Origin: Chimonanthus salicifolius | Lineage: Eukaryota > Streptophyta > Magnoliopsida > Laurales > Calycanthaceae | Length of the DNA stretch: 64,000 nucleotides | Assembly: GCA_013350335.1 (NCBI GenBank) | Contig: CM023534.1 | Coordinates: 13,044,802-13,108,801 of the forward strand | Direction: 5' to 3' | Shown: positions 1 through 11,304 of the stretch, in pieces | Position numbering within the stretch: the stretch's first letter is position 1 | How the letters are laid out: every line of letters starts with the position of its first letter | Position numbers and translations under genes: made by a program | Notes under the pieces: model-generated | Databases searched by the model: none | Told to the model about the DNA's origin: nothing | What the model saw: the letters and a program-made list of their open reading frames with translations, nothing else

Positions 1-91
1 TTACAACCATTTGGGATATCATTCACCAAGCTTTCTTATAAATATTTCTGCAATTCAGTGTCTTCCATTCCACCGCCACGATACGAATCCA
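1..91 (+). promoter_or_regulatory. Promoter end of DUF247 copy 1, with TATA box
   Basis: A TATAAATA box lies near position 39, about 53 bases before the ATG at 92. The same box and spacing are seen before DUF247 copies 2 and 4. The window begins inside this promoter, so upstream elements cannot be seen. Identification rests on alignment by eye with the region before copy 4. Confidence 0.6.
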
Positions 92-916
92 ATGGGCCGT
101 CCCAATTTAGTACTTCGTGTTGGACGGTGCAAATTCAAATTTGCAGGGGCCAATCTCAATTGGCTTCGTATTATAAGGAGAAAGGAGAAAGTAGAGCAAG
201 TAGATAAAGACGAAGCTAACGACTGCAGCGGCTATCCTCCTCCACAAGTAGATGGAGGGGTGAATGAGACTCCAGACCCAGAATGGATGATTACTGTCCA
301 AGACAAGCTTGAGGCAGAGCCCACAAAGCTAAGATGTTCAACAGCAAGTGAAAGATGTTTCATTCATAGACTCCCTCATTACTTCCATCGTATCGAAGTC
401 TACGCTCCTAGAGTTTCTCCATCAGCCCATTGCACAGAGGAGCCAACAGACTGGAAACAATGGAAGAGCACAAATGGAGGTACATGCGTTCCCTCCTCTC
501 CCGCTATCAAGATGTGCCCATGGAAGAGCATTTCATGGCCGTCAAAGCATTGGAGCAAAGGGCAAGAGATTGCCACTCCGAGACAATTCACCTCAGCAGC
601 AAAGATTTTGTAGAAATGATGGTCGTCGATGGTTGCTTCATCATCGAACTAGTCTGCAAGGCAGGGAAGGTGTGGGGTTCAGATCCATCAGACCCTGTCC
701 TGAGTAATGCTTGGTTTCCAAGCAATATAAGGGACGACTTGCTCAAGCTAGAAAACCAGATTCCTTTCTTTGTTCTACCGTGTTTGTTTAACCTCACTGG
801 CCTCAGATCAGAAATCAATTTCTGCCTCACTCATCTCCTACTCAATTTCTTTCGGTGTCGGACACCGCACAAATATGAGAGAAAAAATCATTCCCTGCTC
901 ATGGGCCAGCACCTTC
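92..916 (+). pseudogene. DUF247 (UPF0481) gene copy 1, 5' part, disrupted
   Basis: This is the N-terminal half of a DUF247 protein, a plant-specific family of unknown biochemistry, usually with one C-terminal membrane segment. Visible family motifs are DPEWMITVQDKLE, the CFIHRLPHYF segment, VVDGCFIIELVCKAG and LLKLENQIPFFVL. The start at 92 follows the TATA box and matches copies 2-4. Near position 415 one base is missing compared with copies 2-4, which shifts the frame just before the PLHRG motif. At 917 the reading is cut by a Ty1/copia element whose flanks carry a 5-base target duplication (CCTTC, 912-916 and 6304-6308). The gene resumes at 6304-6462 and again at 15288-15901. The sequence groups with copy 3 rather than with copies 2 and 4, for example in the GTGATACTT stretch downstream. 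It is a pseudogene with at least two large insertions and two frameshifts. Confidence 0.9.
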
Positions 917-1131
917 TGTTAGGAATGGTCAACCTCAACCTCATGTAAATAGGAAGGTTGCTACTGTTATGATTCTTGTATAGTAACTTCTTACTATAAT
1001 TCTTTCTCTAATATTGGATCTCATGTAATCAAGGAGAATCCAATATTAGAGTTCCTATAATTGTGGAAAATATTGCTTGTATAAAGAGACCTTCTTGTAA
1101 TCATAATAAACACAGAAAAATTATTTTAATA
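917..1131 (+). repeat. 5' LTR of the copia element
   Basis: It starts TGTTAGG and ends TTTTAATA, where the 3' LTR ends TTTTAACA, so the terminal CA has mutated to TA. It aligns almost end to end with 6094-6303. The stretch TATAAAGAGACC near 1080 could serve as the LTR promoter. Confidence 0.93.
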
Positions 1132-1144
1132 TGATATCAGAGCC
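1132..1144 (+). promoter_or_regulatory. Primer binding site, initiator tRNA-Met type
   Basis: TGATATCAGAGCC directly abuts the 5' LTR and differs by one base from the canonical plant TGGTATCAGAGCC. This is the usual copia minus-strand primer site. Confidence 0.88.
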
Positions 1145-1788
1145 AAGATTCGATCTCCTTTCACAGGAATCGAAGCTTTTTTTTTCTTTTCTCTATTCTT
1201 TCTCTTGCCCACCGTGCTTCTACACAGTATTTCCAAGCCCCTTCTCTACCGCCGGCTCTCTATCACCCTCGTTCGACTGTTGCTGCCTGGGATCCCTTCT
1301 TCTTCTGATCTACTGCAACAGTTTCCCTTCGCTGCCGATCTCTTCTTCCGCTTGTCATCCCGATCTGCACACTGCCACCAATCTCTCCTCTTACTGCCTT
1401 GCAGGATCTGCATCTTGAATTGCTCGCCAGATCTGCGATGTCGCGTGCAACCTCGGTCTGTCTCACTGCTCAAATCCGTTGGCCCAAGATCCCCTTCTTC
1501 TCTGCCGTCATCTCCTTGACGCCCAGTTACGGTCTCCTTCTCTGCTCGGTTGCTGCCTTTTCCGATTCGCCATCTCCGTCCTTGCCGTCGAAGGAGAGGC
1601 GACGACAGCCAAACCGGTGTCAACCCATCGGCGATCCAGATCTCTTTCGGGACCATCTTGCTCTCGCTCCTTCTTCTGTTTTTCTTTTCGAGTAAAAGGG
1701 ACTGCTCAGCTTCCCCTCTTCAGGCCCATATTATTGGCGATACTAGGGTTGGAATCAAAAGAGGTTTCAGCCTCTTCAACCCTATATC
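1145..1788 (+). other. Untranslated leader of the copia element
   Basis: This C/T-rich stretch lies between the primer site and the gag start. Several short open frames cross it on both strands, but none shows a recognisable domain. I read it as the long leader common in copia elements. Confidence 0.6.
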
Positions 1789-2680
1789 ATGACTGATCCA
1801 ACCTCCAGTGACCTAGAATCTCAGACAGGGAAAGAGAAGATTGCTCCTACTGTCTTGCCTCCATTCTACCTACAAGATATGTCCTCATTGATTACTCCAG
1901 AACGACTCGATTGTACTAACTACATTGAGTGGTCCTTGAATGCTCAGAATAAGATCAGGGGCAGGAAACGTTGGGGCTTTATCTCTAGTAGTAAGAAGGC
2001 ACCAGAAGCCACAAATTCTGAGGAATATGAAACATGGGAGGATGAGGACTGTATGGTCAAATTTTGGCACCTTGACGCCATGACTAAGGACATCAGGTCA
2101 CTTTTCCTACGCCTATCTACTGCCAAAGAGATCTGGGAAGCTGCCAAACAAACTTATTCTGTCAGCCAAGATACATCAAAGGCATAACAATTATATTGTG
2201 TGGTAATTTCTGTCCGTCAAAATGGAGATTCTGTTATTTCTTACTTTGGAAAACTACAAAAATTATGGCAGAAGCTTAATGCTATTGAGCCTTGCACTAT
2301 GGAATGTACCTGGGATATTTAGAGGTATACCACAATGGTTAACTCTCAACATCTGTACATTTTCTTGGCTGCTCTTGATTCCCATTTGGATGGGGTTCGT
2401 GGTCGTGTTCTTGAGATTACACCGTTTCCAACTCTACAAGTTGCTTATGCTATCATATGTGCTGAGGCAAATTGCCAAGATGCTATGGTTGGTACGCCAT
2501 CTAATGAAAGAGTTGTTATGGCTATTCGAAAATCTAGTGCTCGTCCGGACCCAAAAAAGGTTTTCGTAAGTGTACTCATTGTAATGAGGATAATCATATG
2601 ATAGATACATGCTTTAAGCTCCATGGTTACCCTGCTTGGCATCCAAAGGGTAAGACAACATCTCCCAGGTCTTATAATCA
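1789..2680 (+). pseudogene. gag: copia gag region with zinc knuckle, broken
   Basis: Translation starts at the ATG at 1789 with the N-terminal copia Gag, including a typical LDCTNYIEWSLNAQNKIRG segment. A TAA stop follows at about 2185. Capsid-like sequence continues in other frames (ISYFGKLQKLWQKLN, then HLYIFLAALDSHLDGVRGR). Another frame change near 2550 leads to an intact CX2CX4HX4C zinc knuckle at about 2571-2612 (CTHCNEDNHMIDTC). Gag packages the element RNA. This copy has at least one stop and one or two frameshifts. Confidence 0.88.
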
Positions 2681-4600
2681 AACAGCTGAGGATTCAGTTT
2701 CCAAGAGCCACGTTGTCACTGCTTCCGGTTTCGTTGCCAAGTCAGGTATCACTAATTCTTCTATTACTCTTTTCAGTAGAAATAGTGCTTGGATAATTGA
2801 CACAAGTGCTACGGACCATATGACTTATGATAAATCTAGGTTTAACCATTTATCTTCTACTTGTCCCAAATCAGCCATTACTAATACCAATGGTGTCTTC
2901 CGCCCCAGTAGTCGGTGTCGGCACTATACCCTTGTCACCATCCTTATCTCTCACTAATGTTTTATTAGTCCCATCACTAAATTGTAACCTTATTTCTATT
3001 AATCAGTTAACCGATTCTCATGACTGTGTTGCCATATTTTTTCCTACTTACTGTATTTTTCAGAACATCTATACCAAGGAGAAGATTGGCAGTGGTAAAT
3101 AACGTAGAGGCTTGTACTATCTGGAAAATGGGTTACAACGATTAGATGATGGAGCACTAGTTCACGTTATGGACTACAACATATTTAAAAGGAAGGAGGT
3201 GATTTGGTTATGGCATGCGCGATTGGGTTATTCCTCATTTGGTTACCTTAGGAGATTATTTCCATCCTTATTTACTAGTTCTAATATTTCAGACTTTGTT
3301 TACGAAACTTGTGTACTGGCAAAAAGCTATCGTTCTGTTTCTCATTTGCATGATAATAAAACTGACGCACCTTTTGCCTTAGTTCACTCGGATGTCTGGG
3401 GTCCTGCCCCACTTTCTATATACAATGGAATAAAGTGGTTCATTACATTTGTTGATGATTCTACCAGGATGACCTAAGGTTTATGTGCTGAGACACAAGA
3501 GCGATGTATGTACTGTGTATCGTCTTTTCCACCAAATGGTGTTAACATAATTTGGCATATCTATCAGATTTATTCGTTCTGGTAAATGGGGTGAATATTT
3601 CAAGAATGAAATGACTGATTTTCTGCATTCAATTGGTATTATCTATCAAACATCTTGCTCTCAGACTCCTCAACAGAACGGGGTTGTTGAATTGAAAAAC
3701 CGGCACCTTTTGGAGGTCACTCGATCTCTCTTAATTGGGGGTCATGTTTCACCACATCTATGGGGTGAAGTTTTGAGTTCCGCTGTCTACTTGATTAATC
3801 GTACACCATCTAATGTTCTTGGATTCAGAAGACCTTTGAATGTACTATCTGACCACTGTACGCTTTCCTCAGTTGTTCATTTGGCACCTCGTGTCTTTGG
3901 ATGTGTAGTATATGTTCACTTACATACAAATCAACGCATCAAGCTGGAACCACGTGCATTGAAGTGTGGTTTGTAGGGTATGGCTCCACTCAGAAAGGAT
4001 ATCGCTGTTATCATTCCCCCACTAAGAATTTTTATGTCTCCATAGATGTAATATTCCATGAAAAAATGTTTTTCTATCCAAAAGAGATAACAGATCCTTC
4101 ACTTCCGGGGGAAACTAGAGATGAAGTACAGAATCAGGATGAAATAAGGTTCTTTGAAATAATGAGGCCATCTAGTATTGAAGCCGAGACACCTGAATCA
4201 TTCTCCATTGAGCACTTAGTTGAAGGGCGTGAATGTTAAGTCCATGATAGTACACTATCTCCTACGTCTACAAATTCACTGACCCAATCGTCTCCAGAGG
4301 AATCCTTAAAGGTATTACCTGATCCTATTCTTGTTGACTCTAATATCCATGATATTGTTAATATAACTGAACTTGCATCTGAACCATCCCAATATCATCT
4401 TCCACCCCGATCTAATCGTGGTCAACCAGCAACTAGATATGAGCCTGACCCGAAAACTAAAGTTAAATATCCAATAAGTAACCATGTGTCCTTCTACAAG
4501 TTGTCTGAGTCATATGCATCTTATTTACTTCAATTATCATTTGTCTCTATTCCTAGTAAATTACATGAAGCTGTAGCATATTCTAGGTGAACCAAGGCTA
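2681..4600 (+). pseudogene. pol: copia protease and integrase region, broken
   Basis: The aspartic protease motif IIDTSATDHM lies at about 2786-2830, with DTS where DSG is usual. The GAG-pre-integrase segment follows (LWHARLGYSSFGYLRRLF, about 3205-3270). The integrase core then shows HSDVWGP (about 3386), FVDDSTR (about 3450) and, after a stop at 3475-3477 and a frame change, QQNGVVELKNRH (about 3670-3705) with the third acidic residue. More frameshifts occur near 3100, 3970 and 4240. Integrase would insert the cDNA; this copy cannot be translated through. Confidence 0.88.
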
Positions 4601-5300
4601 TGGCAGAGGAAATGACAGCATTGAACAAAAATACCACTTGAAAACTTGTGCACTTACCAAGGGGAAAGAAGACCGTGGGGTGCAGATGGGTGTTTACGGT
4701 CAAACACAAAACAGATGGGACAATTGAGAGATACAAAGGTCGGCTAGTTGCAAAAGGATATACACAGTTTTATGGTGTAGATTATCAAGAAACGTTTGCA
4801 CCAGTTGCCAAACTTAATACTGTGAGAGTACTTTTATCGTTAGCAGCTAATCAAGATTGGCTACTTATTCAGTTTGATGTCAAAAATGCTTTCTTACATC
4901 GAGACCTTACTGAAGAAGTATATATGGATCTTTCTCCAGGTATACCAAAATACTCAGATATAGCAATGGTGTGCAAACTGAAAAAGGCCTTGTATGGGTT
5001 GAAGCAGTCCCAAACGGCTTGGTTTGGCAGGTTCACCAAGTCCATGAGGAATTTCGGCTACAAACAAATTAACTCATATCACACTTTATTTTTAAAGCAC
5101 AAAAGAGGTAAAACCATTGCCCTAATTATCTATGTTGATGATATGGTAGTGACAGGTGATGATCATGAGGAGATTTCTAGTTTACAACAGTATTTAACAT
5201 CTGAGTTTGAAATGAAGCAGCTTCGAGATTTTAAATACTTTCTTGGGATTGAGGTGGTCCGATCAAAGCTTGGTATTTTCTTATCCCAATGAAAATATAT
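4601..5300 (+). pseudogene. pol: copia reverse transcriptase domain, nearly intact
   Basis: This is an RVT_2 reverse transcriptase. Motifs in order are VGCRWVFTVKHKTDG, RLVAKGYTQFYGVDYQETFAPV, IQFDVKNAFLHRDL and the catalytic YVDD in LIIYVDDMVVTGDD (about 5128-5160). The open stretch runs 4648-5292 and ends at a TGA where related elements continue. An upstream TGA at about 4639 also interrupts the domain. It is the best preserved part of the element. Confidence 0.92.
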
Positions 5301-5325
5301 CCTTGATTTATTATCTGAAACAGGA

Positions 5326-6085
5326 ATGCTAGGATGCAAGCCAATTAATAATCCCATTGAGCAGAATCATAAACTCTTTGAGTGTTGGAGTGTATCTCCT
5401 ACAGATAAAGGGAGATACCAGAGGCTTATTGGAAAACTAATTTATTTATCTCATACCAGGCCGGATATTGCGTATGCAGTAAGTGTGGTGAGTCAGTTCA
5501 TGCACGACCCACGTAAACCTCACATGGATACTGTAGAACGCATATTGAGATATTTAAAGTCTGCTCTTGGTAAAGATTTATTGTTCTCAAATCATGGTCA
5601 CCTAAAGGTTGAAGGTTATACCGATGCCAATTGGGCAGGATCAGCTGATGACAGAAGATTTACCTCAAGATACTTCACATTTGTAGGTGGGAACCTTGTA
5701 ACTTGGAGAAGTAAAAAGAAACAAGTACTATCAAGATCAAGTACTGAACCTGAGTATAGAGGTATGACACTTGGGGTATGTGAGTTGCTCTGGTTAAGAA
5801 ATTTACTGAATAACTTAAGCATCAAACCAAGAAGGGCAATGAAACTATACTGTGACACCAAGTCAACTATAGACATTGTTATAAACCTGTTCAACATGAT
5901 CGGACTAAGCATGTGGAGATTGATAGACATTTTATCAAAGAGAAACTTGAAGCCGGAATCATTACTTTTCCATTCGTGAAGTCCGAAGACCAACTGGCAG
6001 ATATCCTCACTAAAGTTGTAACTAGCAAGGTGTTTTTCGACTCTCTTGTCAAGTTGGGCATGAGTGATATCCACACACCAACTTG
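5326..6085 (+). pseudogene. pol: copia RNase H domain and polyprotein end
   Basis: The connection region (RLIGKLIYLSHTRPDIAYAV) is followed by RNase H with YTDANWAGSADDRR and SSTEPEYRGM, where AEAEYRA is more usual. A one-base shift near 5890 breaks the frame. The typical polyprotein end (KSEDQLADILTK) is readable downstream in another frame and stops at about 6085, just before the purine tract. Confidence 0.9.
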
Positions 6086-6093
6086 AGTGGGGG
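6084..6093 (+). promoter_or_regulatory. Polypurine tract of the copia element
   Basis: TGAGTGGGGG directly precedes the 3' LTR at 6094, the position and composition expected of the plus-strand primer. Confidence 0.75.
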
Positions 6094-6303
6094 TGTTAGG
6101 AACGGTCAACTTCAACCTCATGTAAATAGGAAGGTTGCTACTGTTATGATTCTTGTATAGTAACTTTTTACTATAATTCTTCCTCTAATATTGAATATCA
6201 TGTCATCAAGGAGAATCTAAGAGTTCCTATAATTGTGGGGAATATTGCTTGTATAAAGAGACCTTCTTGTAATCATAATAAACATAAAAAAATTATTTTA
6301 ACA
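6094..6303 (+). repeat. 3' LTR of the copia element
   Basis: It starts TGTTAGG and ends TTTTAACA, followed by the second copy of the CCTTC target duplication (6304-6308). It lacks about five bases present in the 5' LTR near 1045. Confidence 0.93.
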
Positions 6304-6462
6304 CCTTCTTCATCTATTCCACTGCAATCTACGTCCAGTTACGGGGGAGGAGAAAGAAAGTGATACTTTCGAATTGGTACACCTTCAATTTCATTGTTGT
6401 TTCACACTGAAATATTCGGAGCAGGAGGAGGTAGAAATATTATCACAAGAGAACCAATCTGA
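6304..6462 (+). pseudogene. DUF247 copy 1, middle fragment
   Basis: This continues the gene exactly where the copia element cut it, reading LLHLFHCNLRPVTGEEKE and then the acidic linker ending SQENQS. It is in frame with the reading upstream of the element. It stops at the second insertion, where TCTGA (6458-6462) is duplicated at 15283-15287. Confidence 0.9.
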
Positions 6463-8157
6463 TGTGACGCCCCAAATTTTAGAAATTATTAATTAATTAA
6501 AATTGAATTAATTAATTGAAATTAATGAGAATTAATCAATTAATTAGAGGAAATAAGAGGAAGATTAATTGATGAAATTAATGTACAAATTAATAGTCGG
6601 GTATCACGATAGAAATTAATTTGAATAAGATTAAATTAAATGTTTAGGTGACATGACATGGAAAAAGACTCAAGTGGCACACCTTAAAAGAACTCAAGGG
6701 CATAAGGGGAATGGAAAAGCCAAGATATGTTTTGACCAAGTCTCACGGTGAAAGTGGAATTTGCACCACGTGAACAATACCTTGAACAGTAATCCAAGAT
6801 TTCATGCGCACAGCACTACTACTTATCCCACTTTCCATGCACACGATTCCTCACTCCCCCACTCTTGCGCACGGCAGTTCCATCTGCCATATGATATACG
6901 TGCGACACTTCTTCCTCCTCTTTCCTTTAGACGACAAAAATTCCATCTTCCATATCCCCACTGAGAAACCCATCTCCCTCTTGTAAAAGCTAAGAAGGAA
7001 AGGCGAGAAAGGAAAGGAAAAGGATTACATAAAGCGTCTTGAAAGGTTGGTGCAATTTTCTAAATTAATATTTAGATTTAAATAAGAGTCTAGGGTGATT
7101 TAGAATTAACCCTGGACGAATATGGATTTATAGAATGAAAATGGGATCGATTCGGGAATTGTTGGGTATTCTCCCCAATTCAAGAATCGGGTTCAAATCC
7201 ATGAAATTAATTGTTAAATTGAGATTGTGGAAGGGGATAGGAGTTGATGAAGAAAAAGATCATCTTTTTCTTTTCTTATTATTAATTACTGGCCTTCTCT
7301 TTTTCTTTTATTATTATTAATTACTGCCCTTCTCATAATTAAAGATTTCTTTTCTTAATATGTTATTATAAGAATAGAATATTAAAAGATCAAAAGGGTT
7401 GAAATAGAAAGCAGAGAGATAAGGAAGAAGGAAGAGAAGATGATAGAAGCATCGAGGCCCATGTCTTTCCAAGACAAAGATTTGCAGACTGTTTCTGCTT
7501 CATTTTCCCCATCTCGCTCTATCAGACAACAAACAATTTCTGATAGGTGAATATCCTTAGAGATATGAAAGGATTTGAGGGTTGAAAATAAGTTGTTTTT
7601 GATATCGAGAAAGGCCTCTGCATCTGCAATCTGCTCTCGAGGTTTCTGAACAGCCTCCTGAACCAGAGAAAGGATCTATGATGGACCTTTGTAATGATCT
7701 TCTCGTAATGCTTGACTCCTTCAACATCCCCAAGGTATTAAAGTTGTGGGTTTTAAGTCTCCTTTCCTTTTTAGTAAAGTAGAATTCAACCTACTTGTTA
7801 CAAGCTAGGATAAAGAAAAATCCTGTTTATGCATCAGATAGGAAATTCACTGTTAGACAAAATAGAGATTCATGATTTTGATTTTATTACATTTTATCTT
7901 GCATGAAAATCAAGTCATGAAAACTGATCAAACCAAATGATATTTATCAGTGCAACTTATCTATTACAAGTTGCTTAGAATGCTTGCCAATTGTTTGATG
8001 AAATGCCCCACCACAATCTGGTAACATAGAACTGCATGTTATCGGATTATGTATGAAACTACAGACACTTTGTTCTTAGTTTAATTCGTTGTTTCATCAG
8101 ACTGTTCCTTTCCACAACATTTGGGTTATTGCTTTTGGCAGTCCTAATGAACTCTCA
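6463..8157 (+). other. Left end of the 8.8 kb insertion, no gene seen
   Basis: A/T-rich sequence with AATTAATT runs at the left end, then C/T and G/A patches. Near 7260-7330 a stretch of about 40 bases (TTATTATTAATTACTG) occurs twice in tandem. Short open frames (for example 6761-6964 and 7135-7320) have no recognisable domain. Confidence 0.5.
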
Positions 8158-10015
8158 CTAAAAAAGAAATTACCATTTTACCCTTTAATTTTGGATTAGT
8201 TAGCCTTTGATTTGTAAATATTAGATGCGTTTAATAGAGTTTTTAAGTTTTGCAGTGTATTTGTAAGAATACAAGAAAAATGAATTAAAATTCAGAAAAG
8301 TGGGCCATAGTCCTATTTTTTGAAAGTTTATAATTTTTACCACCTAATTTGATTTAGAATTATTGTAAATTATTATAATTCAGATCCGGATATGAGAGTT
8401 TGAATTATAATAATAATTTTTTAGACTGTGTTAAATTGTAAAGGTGGTAGAAATTTATAAACACACAAATGGACCCACTGTTCGAATCTGAAGTCTAAAG
8501 ACAAAGTCTGCAATTGGAAACCAATGAGCCAAAGTCCACAAGTATTCCGGGCCAGATAAAAGTTTAAGTATGGGATCCAAGTCCAAAAGACCAAGTGGGA
8601 CCAATGAATTTCGTTTGAGGGATTGCTCGAAGGTTCAAACAACTGGATCTACATTCAGAGATAGAAGAAGATAAGGATAAGGAAGAAGAAGTCAGGTTGC
8701 CGATCGAGATGACCAGAAGAGATAAGAGAGAGGAAGGTCGAGCAACCCAGCTTACTATCGAGTTCCCTTGGTTTTTGAAACTCAGCAACAGTAGAAGAAG
8801 ATAGAGAGGATAAGGATAAAAAAATGTTTGAATCGAAGGAGAGATAAGAAAGAAAGGATAAAAGAGAGGGATAAGGAGGAACAGAGATAAAAGAGATAAG
8901 GAGTTAGTTGATTACACAAGAGAGAAAAAGGGATAAAATCGGCTGAATTTAAATAGGTCCCTTGTCTTGGCTGAATTTGAAGAGTCTCTTATCTCATCCC
9001 TTCTCCCTTCTATAAATTCATGTGTTAGGATCCATTGAAGGTTGAACGGGGCAAAACATTGAAGGGACTGAAGTTGGACGGCTAAATATAGAGAAAAATA
9101 ATTAATTTCTTATAAGTTTTTTTATTTTATTTTTATGTAATATCCAAAGGTTTGTATTTCATTATATTTCAATTTTTAAATGAAATTCATGCCAATTTCT
9201 TTAGATGTATAATGTTTCCAATTATTAAATATTTTATAGTAATGATTTTTTATTTTATTTTAATTCTTTTTATGAACATTATGAAACAAATTATTTTTAG
9301 AATTTTTCAAGGAAAGTAGAACCCCTGTTAGGATCAGTGGGACTTGACCTTTTTCCATTCTAAGGTTCTTATCAAAAACACTTTGTTTTAGATTTGGAAA
9401 ATGTAAGTTTAAATCCCGCTCAAGCCTAAGGCTTGAATTGAAAAGTTATGATTTAATAGACGACGTAATTATTCTAATTAGAATTTTAATAAATGATACA
9501 TTTGAATTATATTTTATAATTCTAAAATATTTCATAGTCTAGGCCATGATTTTATTTTTAAATAAGATAACATGCTGCCTTCGATACTTGTCTCGATTCC
9601 ATTGTAAAATATGTAAATAATTTATTATTATTGTTTTATATTATTCTTTCATAAAAATTCTCAAAATGATTTAATTAGGTTAGAAAAATTTTATTTGTTT
9701 CTTAAATTTACATTTTAAATTAGATTGAGGTCATTCAAATTTACTCCACCATTCTAATCAAAATTTATAAATTAATGATAAAAGTTATGTTAACTACTAA
9801 AGTTAGATAATTAATTAATTATTGGTTATTTAAATCTAGAAATTTGCTAAATTAAGATTATAACTCCATTTTCTAGAAAATTATTTTCTTAAATCACATT
9901 ATTTTAATAGTGCCATTTTTGTTTCATACATATATTTTGTTGATTTCCCTTTTGTACGACCTCGCACTCATACACTACACTATTAACTGGTTCGTGCCCT
10001 TGCGAGTTAAATTAA
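8158..10015 (+). repeat. Diverged partial copy of the 11305-13789 unit
   Basis: Recurring landmarks appear in the same order as in 11305-13268. They are TTACCATTTTACCCTTT near the start, GAGAGTTTG followed by AAATTG tracts, AAGCCTAAGGC, and the closing block around GACCTCGCACT and GGTTCGTGC. Similarity is patchy by eye. A G/A-rich patch (8640-8900) is particular to this copy. Confidence 0.5.
9958..10015 (-). repeat. Motif copy 1 (inverted relative to 10661-10724)
   Basis: This roughly 60-base block contains GACCTCGCACT and GGTTCGTGCCCTTGCGAG. Its complement recurs at 10661-10724, and it recurs in the same orientation at 13207-13268. It sits just before the asparaginase fragment. Confidence 0.65.
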
Positions 10016-10075
10016 AATCACAACAATGGCTATAACAATTCCAAGATCAGTTTTATCAGTTCAGCTTATGATTTC

Positions 10076-10384
10076 AAGATATTGCATACAACAAAGGAGA
10101 TAGCCAGATTGGGACTGTTGGGCCTTGTTGCTGTATGTGTGGCTATTGACAGGCATGGGAATCTTGTTGCAGCTACTTCCACTAGTGGGTTAGTAAACAA
10201 GATGGTGGGGAGGATTGGAGATACACCCATCATAGGTGCAGGAACATATGCCAATAGTTATTGTGCAGTCTCAGCAATGGGCAAAGGTGAAGCCATCATT
10301 AGAGCTACTGTTGCTCGGGATGTTGCTGCACTTATGGAGTACAAAGGGCTATTTAAAAATATTCAAATGACTAGACAATGTTGA
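10076..10384 (+). pseudogene. Captured fragment of plant L-asparaginase / isoaspartyl peptidase
   Basis: The translation contains [40 protein letters not shown] and a start resembling the beta-subunit N-terminus. This is the conserved core of plant isoaspartyl peptidase/L-asparaginase, an Ntn-hydrolase that releases ammonia from asparagine and cleaves isoaspartyl peptides. In the family the catalytic threonine opens a TVG motif. Here GTVG is readable only in a neighbouring frame at about 10108-10120, so a one-base shift separates it from the rest. Only about 90 residues of the roughly 320-residue enzyme are present, with no intron visible in the piece. It lies inside the 8.8 kb insertion between inverted copies of a 60-base motif, so I infer capture by a transposable element. 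It is a non-functional fragment. Confidence 0.85.
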
Positions 10385-10660
10385 TTGGGCATGTTGTTGA
10401 TCCATCTAATGAGTTTAGATATGTAAAGTCATGGTATAGTAATAAGAATGAGTCCCATTGCATCTTGGTCATGTGTTTGAGCCACCTATCAGTTAACATA
10501 TGCTTAAAGAAATGGGGTTCAATAGATGGTTGTTCAGAATAAACCAATGTAGACACTTTAGCAATGAATTTACAATCTGTCCTATATTGGATAACTGCCA
10601 GGGGACCATTTTCTACAAATACTTAGGTCTTTCTTAGTAAGGGTTGTTGTACAAATTTTA

Positions 10661-10724
10661 AATTTATAATTACTCCCAAGCGCACGAATTGAATTGGAGT
10701 ATAGAGATATGCAAGTGCGAGGTC
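10661..10724 (+). repeat. Motif copy 2 (opposite orientation to copies 1 and 3)
   Basis: It contains CAAGCGCACGAATTG and GCAAGTGCGAGGTCG, the complement of the blocks at 9958-10015 and 13207-13268. Similar strings occur at the ends of long plant LTR elements, which is my basis for calling it element-derived. Confidence 0.6.
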
Positions 10725-11304
10725 GAACACAGAGGGACTTGATTTAGAATGAACGGGAAAACAAATTAAAAAGCCTAATATTTTAACCTAAACCTAGTTA
10801 ACAATTTTTTCAAGAGAATGATTGAATTGAAATTGCAAAATTAATTAAAACAACTAAAATAGAGATTGAATAAAGTGAGTGAAATTACTAAGGTATCAGA
10901 TTCCGCTACCATTAAATCCATAATATTTCAATTATTTATTTATCAATTCCAAGTTTTTAAAGATTTAAACATTTAAATTCATTAATATGGTATTCAAAAT
11001 TTGATTTTCCTTCGCTTAAAAGTTTAGATTCAGATCCCGAGCTTGCTCTGTCTCCACACCTCTTCACTATCTCAGCTGAACCTCCTTCTTGTGTCAAGTT
11101 CCAATTCTTGCTTGTGAATGGGACCTCAATTTATAGGATTTGGGAGGAAACAAGTAAGGGTGAGGATCGAATTTCAGTATTTTGGGAAGGGACACATGTT
11201 AGGCCATGTTGCACTGATATTTTTACAAAGGAGGTTAATCCAATGAATGGGATTGCATGGTCCAAGAATGGAAAGGACACCTGGATGGCTTAGAATGCAG
11301 TACC
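10725..11304. other. Non-coding stretch, no gene seen
   Basis: A/T-rich sequence inside the 8.8 kb insertion. A short open frame at 11108-11293 shows no recognisable domain. Confidence 0.4.

Larger units (their letters stand above)
917..6303 (+). mobile_element. Ty1/copia LTR retrotransposon, full length, degenerate
   Basis: This complete 5.4 kb element is inserted in the DUF247 copy 1 coding sequence. It has two LTRs (917-1131 and 6094-6303), a primer binding site right after the 5' LTR, a purine-rich tract before the 3' LTR and a CCTTC target duplication. Domain order is gag with zinc knuckle, aspartic protease, integrase, reverse transcriptase, RNase H. Integrase before reverse transcriptase defines Ty1/copia. 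Stops and frameshifts interrupt the polyprotein several times, so it is non-autonomous now. A hand alignment of the LTRs shows about a dozen substitutions and one gap of about five bases over 210 positions, so the insertion is not recent. Confidence 0.95.

Noticed and set aside
1131..1796. Several overlapping open frames before gag
   Set aside because: They lie in the C/T-rich leader of the copia element, on both strands, with no known motif.
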